From: Rallus limicola
Lineage: Eukaryota > Chordata > Aves > Gruiformes > Rallidae
DNA: 64,000 nucleotides
Assembly (NCBI GenBank): GCA_022605955.1
Contig: JAKCOZ010000003.1
Location: 50,530,179 to 50,594,178, forward strand
Reading direction: 5' to 3'
Shown here: positions 38,286-48,600 of the stretch, piece after piece
Layout of the letters: each line of letters begins with the position of its first letter
Numbering within the stretch: the stretch's first letter is position 1
Notes under the pieces: generated by a model
Told to the model about the DNA's origin: nothing
The model's input: the letters and a program-made list of their open reading frames with translations, nothing else
Databases searched by the model: none
Translations under genes and position numbers: made by a program

Positions 38286-38904
38286 AGCCAACAATGTGCC
38301 ATCATGGCCAAGAAGGCCAATAGTATCCAGGGTTCACCAAGAAGAGCATGACCAGAAGGTCAAGGTAAGTTATTCTACCCCTTTACATCTTCAGTGCTGT
38401 GTCCAGTTCTGGGCTCTCCAATTTAAGAAAGACAGGGAACTACTGGAGAGAGTCCAGTGGAAATCTGCGAGGATGATGAGGGAACTGGAGGATCTCCTGT
38501 ATGAGGAAAGACGGAGAGAGCTGGATCTATTTAGCCCAGAGAAAGAAGGCTGAGAGGGGATCTCATCAACACTTATAAATAACTAAAGGCTGGATGTCTA
38601 GAGGCTGGGACTAGACTCTTCTCAGTGGTGTCCAGCAACAGGACAAGGGGCAATGGGCAGAAGCTGGAGCACAGGAAGTTCTGTCTCAACATAAGAAAAA
38701 AACTTCTTCACTGTGAGGGTGACAGAGCTTTAGGACAGGCTGCCTTGAGAAGTTGTGGAGTCTCCTCTGGAGATTCAAAACCCACCTGGATGCGATCCTG
38801 TGCAACCTGCTTTAGGTGATCCTGCTCTAACAGGAGAAATTGGACTAGATGGTCTCAGGAGGTCCCTTCCAATACCTACCATTCTGTGATTCTGTCATTC
38901 TCTG
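38286..38904 (+). mobile_element. CR1 LINE, 3' 619 bp with ORF2 end
   Basis: The longest uninterrupted CR1 in the window. It opens with gccaacaatgtgccatcatg and ggccaagaaggccaatagta, passes the ORF2 end, and closes with ggtcccttccaatacctacc and attctgtgattctgtcattc. The translation includes CVQFWALQFKKDRELLERVQ and LLYEERRRELDLFSPEK, the conserved CR1 ORF2 carboxyl terminus, followed by a stop and several frameshifts. The element is therefore 5'-truncated and dead. Its 3' part differs from the copies at 45030 and 47628, so more than one CR1 subfamily contributed. Confidence 0.95.
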
Positions 38905-39444
38905 AAATAATTTATTAGAGCGAAATAATGGCCATGTGTATTTTCAGTTGAGACAACATAAGATTTTTTTTCTTTCTATAATTGTTATATGGTAAAATGA
39001 AAGTTTTGGAAAAAGCTATATATATATTGAAAACCTAAATATGAAACACTACACATATTTTTAACAGAAAATATGATGGAAGTATTAATAAAAAGGAGTA
39101 ATTTTATCAAGGTTTCACCACTTTCATGAGCTGTCCCAATGCTTATGTCAGTCTAACTCTGCTCACGTTTTTCAATTCACCCAGGGAATAAGATGTATCT
39201 TAGACATGATTATTCTAAAGCTATTCTGCTCACAGATTCATATCCTAGCAGAGAAGAATGAATGTAGAATTAAATGGAAGCCTTCTGGAATCATAGCATT
39301 GATTTTCACAAATAACCTAATATATCTGCCTTCATATTTAAATTATCTTCATTTTTCTAAGTGGGAAACAGAAAGGTTATGCTATTGTTAAGTAGCAGTC
39401 TTCTCACAAACATTGAACAAAGTATTAACTTGCTGAGATTTGGT

Positions 39445-39458
39445 AAAAAAAAAAAAAA
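39445..39458. repeat. Poly-A run
   Basis: Fourteen A followed by gaaagaaaac. No retroposed body is seen upstream. Confidence 0.85.
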
Positions 39459-41092
39459 GAAAGAAAACTAGAGACAAACCTCCAATAATAAAGAAGCTGT
39501 GTTGTTCATTTCAAATGTCATTGTAATAGGTGGTGATAGAAATCTCTCTTCTCTTGCTAGCACAAACAGGTTTAGATTTCTGTCTTGCTCCATAATTGTT
39601 TAAGGGATTCCTGTTTAGTTACACTAGACACGTAATTGGTAATAAAAGGAATTGTGAAGATATTCCTTTTTATTTTTTGTGTCTGATGCCACCATTTTTC
39701 ATTTAAACAGCAGACTGGCTCTGATAACTTAACAGGTGCATTTGCTTTTGTCTTTATTCACTAATGGTTTACTATGCTATTTGGAAAGGCATTCCAATGA
39801 AAATAATGGCAAATTCAAATACAAGTCAAACACTTTCATTTCTGGCTGAACCTGGCTTTGCCTTTTGTTCATGTGTAGCAATTGTTTCTGCATTTCTACA
39901 CTTAATTTACATTTTAATTGAGTTTTAAACCTGCTTAACAGATGATGATGTACCAAGAGATTATGTAACCATTTCAGTAATGGAGAGAAAAACACTTTTT
40001 ATAATTTGTTTTAATATGGGAGACTCAGCCATAAGGAAAAATATGTTGCCAATAGAACAGAAGTTAAACTTTGATAGTATTTTGACATGAAACAGACTAT
40101 ACTAGAAGAATCATAGGAGCCAGATGGTAAAAGTGATTTTTCCCATAACTGCCAGCATTAGAAATCCAAAAACTAGTACCAGCTATGTAGCTACAGGACA
40201 TAACTCAATTCAAAGTCAGCTGAGTTGCAAATGGAAAGATAGTTTGAATATTTAAATTTCCTTTTAAAAGTAAAGTTTCACGTACACTATTTTTTCTGAA
40301 ATTTTAGTGTTACAACTGCTACAAATGCATAATTAGCAACCCTTAAGCTACACAAATGAGAAATTTTCATGCTCTTTCCTTTGTGGCACTCTGGTAGGTG
40401 ACTGAAAACAAAAGTTTTAACATTTAGATCATAGTTCTATAAGGTTTCTTTTATGGGGAGAGTACAGGAAGAACATCATGAAGTCTTTGATTATTTTCTC
40501 TCCACTGATAGCCAGTTTCTATTTGTTCCTTTTTGGTAACTGACAAATTGTTTTGTACTTAAGAAAAAAGGAATTAATATCAAGGAAGATTATTTAAAGA
40601 GAAATGTATTTTGATTTCCTAGAATTCATGACTCAGAAAGTGAATGCTAGATGTGTTTGCAGATGAAGAACTTCTATTCTTATTCTGACAATATTCTCAT
40701 TTCAATTATCTGTCACTTTCATTAGTTAAATATGAACCAGACTAATATGATCTTGCACTTAAGGTTAAAGAAGTTCTTCATGCACTTTAGAAAGTTTAAA
40801 AATTTCAAATGAATGAAAAGCCTGAAGAAAAATACAATACTTAAAATAGAACTCTGTAATATTACACGGCTCACTTTTTCATGCTCTAAAACTACTATTC
40901 CCATAATTTCACTGAATTAGTTTAATGGCACACTCTTTTAAGCACTGTATTTGAACTTTATAAGGTGGTGATATAATCCTTTTGAATCACTATGCTGCGT
41001 GAGATGTGGATTTGATAAATCTGAAGACAAAATTATTTCAACATAGACAGTGAAATCAGGAATAATTCAAGGGCCTTTTAAGATCAGTTACA

Positions 41093-41138
41093 GTTTTGCC
41101 TATTCAATAGATAAAGTTTTGTCTATTCAATAGATAAA
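41093..41138. repeat. 23-bp tandem duplication
   Basis: Two adjacent copies of a 23-bp unit (41093-41115 and 41116-41138) containing tattcaatagataaa, differing at one base. Confidence 0.92.
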
Positions 41139-42078
41139 ACTTCACCCATGATTTACTATTGATACGGTAAAAGGTAGAGAGGAGAGCGAGGAATGTTGTA
41201 TCTATTTATGTATTTAAATCCTTGCAAGTGTAAAACCTTGGAATGTATCTCCTGTATACTTAAGTATAGTATCCAATTGTAACTTTTTCACTGTAATTTC
41301 TGGAAGTATCTAGATTAGTTCATCCAAAAAAAAGAGAAGCCTTAAGTTTTTGATTTCATTTTGGAAAAACCTCACATGTTGATAATTGTCTTATGAATGT
41401 CACTTATGCAGAGAAATATATGTAAATATTGTAAAATATATTGTATTTTTACACTTTATTGAAGGACCAGTATATCTGAAATGGAAAACTAAAGCAGTTT
41501 GCATCAACATATCTTCACTGTTTTAATCTTAATATAACATCAGTGTTTTAATCAATGCAGTTTACAAATTTGCCAGTATAGCAAATATATACTTGTTCTA
41601 GAATTCAATAAAATGAAGTTCAGAGAGAAATCTAAATTTATCTTGCACTCTGTCTAAGACGGAGAAATGCCAGGGATGTAATTCAGTTTCCTAAACCCCA
41701 GCTCTGACTAGAGCAACCAAGCTGGCTGATTTCTAATTTCACAGTTATTGTAGTTGCTAAGCCATCCTAAACTCACGGGGTGATTCAACTGATTCAGTTC
41801 TGTTGCTTTAATGCAATGTTGCTTCTAATAGAACATATAGGAAAAATCAGCAGCAATGTGATCAGCAGTTTGTAATTTCCTTACTCATCAATCTTCTAAA
41901 GCAGTGTAACTGCATTAGAAAGGTAAAATTAAGACAAATATTTCCTTTCACCATGTTCCTTCCTAGCTCAGTTAACTCTCCTGTGTAGATGTTATTTGTT
42001 TGTATGATCAAAATCATATCTTACTCACTATATGGATAATGTGCTGAAAGAAAAAAACAGGTATTTCAGTGAAGGAAG

Positions 42079-42105
42079 TGACCCCAGGAAGTGAACCTGG
42101 GGTCA
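42079..42105. other. Perfect 10-bp hairpin next to an LTR
   Basis: tgaccccagg (42079-42088) and cctggggtca (42096-42105) are perfect inverted copies around the loop aagtgaa. The arms carry TGACCC and GGGTCA, resembling nuclear-receptor half-sites. The hairpin ends 15 bases before the LTR at 42121. It is host flank, since the LTR ends and target duplication are both defined. Confidence 0.7.
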
Positions 42106-42115
42106 TAAGTAAAAG

Positions 42116-42120
42116 TGCTG
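42116..42120. repeat. Left target-site duplication TGCTG
   Basis: Identical to 43292-43296 on the other side of the LTR. A 5-bp duplication is within the normal retroviral integrase range. Confidence 0.9.
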
Positions 42121-42292
42121 TGTGGTGGTTTAGCCCGGGCTAAAGGCCAGACGTCCACCAAAATCAGTCTATTTCTCCCCTTCTTAGCTGGACAGGGGAG
42201 AAAAAAATATATTAAGCGGCTCAAGAGTCAAAATCATTAACGATGTGGGCAAAACAGACTCAACACAGAGTGCTGAAGAGAAAGTTATCTAA

Positions 42293-42298
42293 TTTATT
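42293..42298 (-). terminator. LTR polyadenylation signal
   Basis: AATAAA on the minus strand (plus-strand tttatt), in the segment ctaatttattacactgc shared with the LTR at 15519. In both copies it sits 170-190 bases from the 3' LTR end. Confidence 0.6.
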
Positions 42299-43080
42299 AC
42301 ACTGCGCTTAAGAGAAAACAGTGAAAAAAACAGAGTCAGGAGTGCAACCAACAATCTTAAAACAAATGCAACCAGGCAAACACTTTTCCCCCACCACTCC
42401 CTCCTTAGCAGGCTTTAGTTAGAAGTTTGCTCCCTTCTTCCCTCCCGGTTGCAGCCCAGGAGGGGCAGGGACTGGGGAAAATGGGGGTCTCGGTAACACC
42501 TTCCCCCCACCCCTCCATTCTAAAGCAGACTTCCCTTTCAGCCATGATTTTGCTCCCTTCTTCCCCTCTGCTGCTCGCAGCACAGGACAGGGGGACAGGG
42601 ACTAGGAGATGGGGACTTGAGTCAGTCACTTGCAAGATGGTTTCCTTCTCGGCCGGGATGGGGGCATCCATTCCACACAGCCTCCCCCTGCTGCACCGTA
42701 GGATCTCACCCATGAGAGACAGTCCTCCACAAACTTTCTCCAAAGCAAATCTCTTCCCACCGGGATTCATCTCTGCTCTGGGGCAGCAATAAATCACAGT
42801 GTCTCTCAGTCCCAGTCCTCCACGGGGCTCTAGGCCTCCCCCAGCAAACCTGTTTGGCTCATCTCTGTAGGTGGCTTGTGCTGGCAGGGGCTCATCCCAA
42901 GTAAGTCACGGTATCTTCTACTGTGTCTCCCTCCGCTCCATCCAGCATGGAGCCTCTCCACCGGCTGCAGGTGGGGTCTCCGCCTTTTCCAATGGGCTTC
43001 TCCCCGGGCTGCAGGGGCATTTCTCTCTCGGGCACCTGCGGGTCCTCCTCCCCCAGCCTTTTGTGTCTGCGGCTGCTTAC

Positions 43081-43094
43081 ATTTATATGCAAAT
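43081..43094 (-). promoter_or_regulatory. TATA-like and octamer motifs in the LTR
   Basis: The plus strand reads ATTTATATGCAAAT. On the minus strand this is ATTTGCAT (octamer, POU-factor site) joined to ATATAAAT (TATA-like). The position, upstream of the polyadenylation signal in LTR sense, fits a promoter. The motif is seen directly; its activity is inferred. Confidence 0.4.
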
Positions 43095-43291
43095 ATATCA
43101 CAATGCCCTTAACAAGCCAACTTTGCGGTCTTGTTGGCACTCTGGTGGCAAAATGCAGCTACTTCCGAGTCTTTCTCTCCTATATGTGATTCTCAGAGTT
43201 GCTGTCAGCAGGCTGGCAGAAGATTCCAGCAGCCATTTTCTGCAGCCCCTGCCCCTTCTCTCTCAGCACCCAACTATGCACAACTGCGACA

Positions 43292-43296
43292 TGCTG
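43292..43296. repeat. Right target-site duplication TGCTG
   Basis: Pairs with 42116-42120. Confidence 0.9.
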
Positions 43297-45029
43297 CTAT
43301 CCTATATGAGCTCCTTGGTTATAGTATTCCTGACAAAGAGATGTTCTGTTTGAGGTACCTCTCCAACATGTTTGTAAAGTTGCATCTTTTCTCCTAAGTC
43401 ACTGTCTTCTGTTGTCTTAGAATTTTACCTGATGCAAGCCGTAACCTTCTGCCTGGGCCAAGACAAATTCCTCTGCTCTTATGTGGTAGTTGGTTTCTTT
43501 AATCCTACTGTTCTGCTCATAAGAACATGTTAAGTTATTACCCTTGTCAGCATGTATTGTTTTCCAGAGGAACACTTTAGTTTGTTCCTGTTGGTGTCCT
43601 GGTACAAACTGAGTTTTGAGAGAAGCACGTTTTGCCAAGAGGTCTTAGGGACAAGCCATTAATAACCAAAAAACCTTACTGCCTTTTTTAGCATTTACTG
43701 GGCTAATGAGCCTACACAAAATAAGGGTTATTGTAAAGCTTGGTATGGAATTTATAGATTTTTTGCATTTATTGATTAAAAGTTGCTGTTCTACAATGAC
43801 TAGAAGCTTGTAGCCGTAACTAAATATCACCAGTACTGAAAGCTATACATGCACATTGTATATTTGCAGTAAGCATTATACATAAACAGCATACATTTAA
43901 AGGCTAGGACAGACCATTAGGGTAATATTCTCTGACCTTCATAACACAAAGACTAGTAGTCCACAGTAAATCTTGCACTAGACCCAGAACATACAGTAGA
44001 TCATCCAGCCTGGACTAAAAAAATTAACTAATGTAAGATCATATTTGTCCCTTAATAAATATTCTAAGGATTGCTTAATGTTCTAGTTATTACTTGTAAT
44101 TTGAATTTATATAATGTCAGTTGGTTCTTTCAACTGGTTAAATTCTGTAGCACATCTCTAAACAGATTCCTTAGCACACTCTAAACACAGATCCAGTAAC
44201 AAGACCCTTATTTTAAGCAAGTGTGGTGAGAAGATGGCAGTAGGGTTAAAGTGTAAGTAAAGAACAAAGGATTCAATTGGTAGTCAGCTCAGGCACACTG
44301 CATCGCAGCAGTGCTTTGCGCTTAAGTGGTCTGCTTAAATTTAAACACTTTTGTCTGCATTAAGAAGGGTGCTGACTTGCAGATGAGTATCTATTGAAAT
44401 TCAGGGAGTCACTTCTTCCCAGTTCTCCCTAATCTGTGAAGATTGCTTTGAGTACCACTTAGGTCTCCCAACAGATATATAACAGAGGTATGCAAATTCA
44501 GTTTGGAATATTGAGTGTACAGCTAAATTATATAGTCTATGCATAGCTGACCTGAATGAACCTCCTTTGCACCCTTTCTGTGTCTGAAGTTGATACTCAA
44601 GATAGTGAGTGCTTCCAGCTAGTGCTCTTGGAAATCGTTGAGGTGGCAGGTCTGTCCCATACAGGACAGTACTGAAACTCCCCTGTCATAATCTGTAGTG
44701 TTCCTGCTGGTCCAGCCTGGGGCTCCTTTGAACAGAAAGTACAAATTGTACTCAAATGTGTGGTCATTTTCTGATATGCACAAATGCTAATTACTGTTTG
44801 GGTTGGGTGATTGCATTTCCCTGCCCAAGCATCTGATGACTTTTGCATTGCCTATGCTGAAGAATCTTAGCTATTAGGAATTGGAATACAGTTTACTAAC
44901 TAACATTTGAGCATGACGTACTTGCCAGCTTATGTAGCACACCATGAACAAAGAAGGCATTTACTATTGGTCTATGCTTTCACCCCAAAATACAAGGTGC
45001 AGAAACTCTATAAATGTTTTCTTCAGTGA
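43297..45029. other. Unique non-coding DNA with one ancient CR1 trace
   Basis: AT-rich and without a gene. The only recognisable item is the old CR1-like stretch at 43897-44010. Confidence 0.55.
43897..44010 (-). mobile_element. Possible ancient CR1 3' fragment
   Basis: taaaggctaggacagaccat, tctctgaccttcataacaca and agtagatcatccagcctgga recall the reverse complement of an old CR1 3' end known from reptiles and birds (pattern: ggccagaagggaccatt, tctgacctcctg, ataacacaggcc). It has many mismatches and no clear ends. If right, this copy is much older than the others here. Confidence 0.45.
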
Positions 45030-45240
45030 AAAAGGAAGGAATGTTTTACAATGAGAGGGGTGAGGCACTAGAACAGGTTGCCCAAAGAAGGTGTGGATGC
45101 CCCATTCCTGAAAACATTCAGGGTCAGGTTGAACAGGTCTCTGAGCCAACGGATGTATTTGAACATGTCCAGGCTTATTGCAAGGCAGTTGAACTAGATG
45201 ACCCTTAAAGGTCCTTTCCGAGCCAACCCATTCTATGAAA
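45030..45240 (+). mobile_element. CR1 LINE, 3' end fragment
   Basis: ggtgaggcactagaacaggt, gaaggtgtggatgccccatt, aacattcagggtcaggttga, ttgaactagatgacccttaa and ggtcctttccgagccaaccc follow the CR1 3' consensus in order. It ends ccattctatgaaagtt, a mutated ATTCTATG-type tail. The open frame over it is decayed ORF2-end and 3' untranslated sequence, not a gene. Confidence 0.92.
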
Positions 45241-47627
45241 GTTGTTCTAAATATGTATTAATAAATGAAGGAAAGATTAAACAACCTTCACTAAATAAAA
45301 CTTATACTGATTCAAAAAGCGGAAACTGAGCTTCAGGTAAAAAGGCAGCCTGAAACCTCAATAATAATCTCTTGCCTTGTTTCACATATGTGGTTGGTTA
45401 GTTTTGTTTTGTTTTTACTGCTTTGCCTAGCTAATAGAGCAGGTGGTACTTCTGTAGTAACTGGTTCAGCCCTATACAAATGTACTTCTGTAGAAAAATA
45501 GCAAGGTGTTCAGATATTCCCAATTCATAAATAAAAGCTAAATAGTTCATACAGCATTTTTTTCTTTTGAAATTGAGCTGCCTGTAAAGCATGGGTAATC
45601 ATGGGTGAGGATTTCAAAGGGAAAGGCTTGTTACCTTACCGCAGGGCACAATAATTTTCACTTTTGGAAGGCTGGCATGGGAACAGTAGTCTATTTCCAA
45701 CTGTTACCCTCTAAGTTAAATTATTAATTGGATGGTTGTCCATCCTCCACCTTTCTGTTTTGTCTGTCAATGTTTCAGGTAATCTTTTCAAATTTTACAA
45801 GTACTTATTGTTGTTGAAAAAATTGTGAGCAAATAGGAAAGTCATTAGGTGTAAAGCTATTTGTTCTGCAAAAAATGAATGTCTTTTTATATTTTTGTAG
45901 GCTATTTGACTAATTCTCCCTTTTGGGATGCCAGGCCATTTATGGCTTGTGGTTTAAACTAAGGCATTTCTGTAAATGAAGGGAAGACAACATGGGCAAA
46001 TGATACAGCAGAAACCTGTCAGCTTTTCTTGCTTGTAGATGCTGTCTCATTTCCCACAGTCTCCAGCTTAACTTTTTTCCCCCCATTGTTTCCCTAAAAA
46101 TGCATGGGTACACTGCATTAGCATCTGAGCCATTTAATCATTCCATATATCAATGCTAACAACTATGATTATGTGTAAAGACCTTGGAGGACACTAGATA
46201 TGTAAAGCTGATGAAATTAGGCATTAGGGAGGCCAATGGATTTCCTCAAATTATATTTTTAAACACTTATAAACTATAGCTGTGTATGCTTCCCATCTAT
46301 GGGTAGCAATGTCCAATGTAAAGTAAAGACCAGGTAATGCTAACCACATTTTGCCTTTACTTTTCTATGAGTATGTTAATGGGGTTTTTGTTTTGGTTTG
46401 TAACATTTCTCATATTATATTTATTTCCCAGATTTTAATAGAAATAATTCAAGTGATGTGTTCTTTTATCTAGTCTCAGGAATCTATCGTAATGCACAGT
46501 GTTGTTTTATTAACAATTAGGCTGCTGATTTCTTTCTTTATGGGAACTTCAGTGATTTCAGGTTGAATTACCAATTTATTTAGATGATATGCGAGTTTCG
46601 TTTAGCAATGCAGTGAATATTCTCAGTTTAGCTATCTATTTAATTTCTTCTAAGAAAGGAAGAATAATAGGCACCACATTTCTTATCTACCTAGGTTATA
46701 GAGCATGTGAAAAGGATGCTGATATCTTACCTAGTTTTGTAATCATCCTATGTGGTATCTTAGCATTTTGGCTCTTTTGGTTGGCTTCATACAAAGGCTT
46801 TTTTGGTGTTTTGTGCCAAGTGGTAATCCTATCATTTTATGAACAGTCTTAAACTAGAAATTCTTGCAGGCCTTTATAGTGTAATCCTTTCAGGAGCAAG
46901 ACTTAAATAGAAGGCGTATAGTGAATACATATACAGCTACTATTACATGTTTATTTCCAAAAATACTTTTAAAAAAGCTGTCGGTGCCTTATGAATTCAC
47001 ATTTTGTATGAGTTTATGCTGTTCTTTATTTGATTATTTGTCAATACACTGATACTGTTCATCTTATTTTTCTCAGCTGAAAACTGAATTGCTATTTAAA
47101 TGATTTTATAGTTTTCATTAAATGTTCCATGAAGCACAGGAATGGAAATGAGTGCAAACATTTCATGCTTTAATGGCTGCAACAGCAGTCCATGCAGCGG
47201 ACGGGAGCTTCAAAAATAACCTGTGACTAATCACTTTGTGACCACATTGTTGTACTCAAAGATCCCCAGTGAGACTGTTCGTGAGATACCCTGACATATG
47301 TCTTGCTGTTTTACAAAGTGACAATTTGTGATTTGTTTCTATGTGCACAGTTGTGTGCCCTGGTATTTTATTGCTGAAAGTGGCCCTAAAAGTCTCAGGA
47401 AGGACTGTAGGGAGATGTGCAGTGGACCCCTCATTGTGGTACTGTACAGAGGGATAGGAAAAAAGAAGGTGGAAGAACAGTAGCTCCTCTGACCCTTTCC
47501 TTTCCCTTTATCTTCTGCCTAAAATACTGCATTTTTAGGGAGGAAGAGGATGAATAGAAAGCTGTCATGCTAGTAAAGATAACTATGCTGTGCTTTGGTG
47601 TTATTTTTAAAATAGTCCTTTGGATGC
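45241..47627. other. Unique non-coding DNA
   Basis: AT-rich. An 87-codon frame at 46589-46852 is hydrophobic but lacks any recognisable family, and nothing else coding is seen. Confidence 0.55.
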
Positions 47628-47855
47628 TAAAGGAGGGAAGGTTTAGATTAGATATTAGAGGGAAGTGCTTTACAGAGAGAGTGGGGAGGTGCTAGAACAG
47701 GCTGCCCAGAGAGGTGGTGGATGCTCCATCCTTGGGGGTGTTCAAGGCCAAGTTAGACGGGGCCCTGGGCAACCTTGTGTAGATCCGGCCTGGAGGTTGG
47801 TGGCCCTGCCTGAGGCCTTAGGGTTCCTTCCAACCCAGACTATTCTATGATTCTT
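47628..47855 (+). mobile_element. CR1 LINE, 3' end fragment
   Basis: Matches the CR1 3' consensus from gggaaggtttagattagata through ggtgctagaacaggctgccc, agagaggtggtggatgctcc and gggttccttccaacccagac to ctattctatgattctt. Less diverged than the copy at 45030. 5'-truncated. Confidence 0.95.
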
Positions 47856-48419
47856 TGCTTAGTAAATATTTTCAACTGCTATTAAAAAAAAGCCCAACAT
47901 AGTCAAATGAGAGTTCTTCAGTTTCACACAAATAAAATCAAACCCTTTTTTTCTCTAATAAATTTGCTGCTCTAGTCTTTTTTTCCTGTGCATTGTGACA
48001 GAATATTGAAAAAAAATAGAAAAAATGTGTTAAAGTTCATTTGAGTAAGGCACCTTCCAGAATTATGCAATCCTTAAATGTAGTGTTATCCTTTAAAAAA
48101 TTAGAATTAATTATGCCTGATATAAAAGCTTGCTGGTTAAAACCTTTCAGTAAATGACACTTACTATGCTAGTGATGAGTCAGTCAATTTTTGGTTTCTT
48201 TTCTTGGGAGGTCATGATGTTGTATGATTTGAGTCTTTCAGTTTGAACCAGTTAAAGCTAAATTTAATTGCAGAGTTGCTGGAATAGTTTCCCTACAGTC
48301 CTCCGTAAACCATTTGCAAACCTGGCATGTGTGTGTTTTGGTTGGAAACCCTACTGATGGAAGGAGAAGAAGCAACAACTGCAACAAGGTCCCATGTTTG
48401 GGTCACAGACTCCAGAGCT

Positions 48420-48600
48420 TCAGTTTGCTCTGTCCATGATGGAAACTGCAGGCATAGGCCACCTATTGTGGAATACTGGTGTGAGGAAGTCTCTGCCACT
48501 TTTCTCCTCTTCCTGACATTTCCATTTCTCATAATCTTTCTCCAGCCTTTCCTCCACTTCTTGAACTTCTTTATCTCTCCAGATGCACATGCAGATAAGG
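48420..48600 (-). other. Glu/Lys-rich open stretch, unrecognised
   Basis: The minus strand encodes RDKEVQEVEERLEKDYEKWK and then CQEEEKSGRDF, a charged coiled-coil-like run without a stop. It does not match a family I can name. Codon content is AG-rich, so simple purine-rich DNA could give the same look. No convincing acceptor site precedes it. It may be a decayed exon or processed pseudogene, or chance. Confidence 0.15.

Larger units (their letters stand above)
38905..42078. other. Unique non-coding DNA
   Basis: Very AT-rich and without recognised genes. It contains a poly-A run at 39445-39458 and a 23-bp tandem duplication at 41093. Confidence 0.55.
42121..43291 (-). mobile_element. Solo LTR of an avian endogenous retrovirus, intact ends
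   Basis: 1171 bp bounded by TG (tgtggtggtttagcccgggc, plus strand) and CA (gcgaca), with perfect TGCTG duplications outside. It is the same family as the LTRs at 15519 and 26631. The minus strand is the transcriptional sense, with AATAAA at 42293-42298 about 170 bases from the 3' end and a TATA-like and octamer pair at 43081-43094. The GC-rich middle holds repeated variants such as tcccttcttccc and ctccaccggctgcaggtggg. No proviral interior remains, so recombination between two LTRs left this copy. Open frames of 78-160 codons on both strands result from the high GC content and are not retroviral genes. The exact target duplication and both intact ends make it the best preserved LTR here. Confidence 0.95.

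Noticed and set aside
38296..38819. Two plus-strand frames of 85 and 64 codons that look protein-like
   Set aside because: Recognised as the decayed carboxyl end of CR1 ORF2, not a host gene.
42405..43397. Overlapping open frames of 78-160 codons on both strands
   Set aside because: They lie entirely or mostly within the GC-rich solo LTR (42121-43291), overlap each other in several frames, and show no retroviral protein motif.
45014..47850. Plus-strand frames of 64 and 61 codons at 45014 and 47665
   Set aside because: They fall in CR1 3' fragments.
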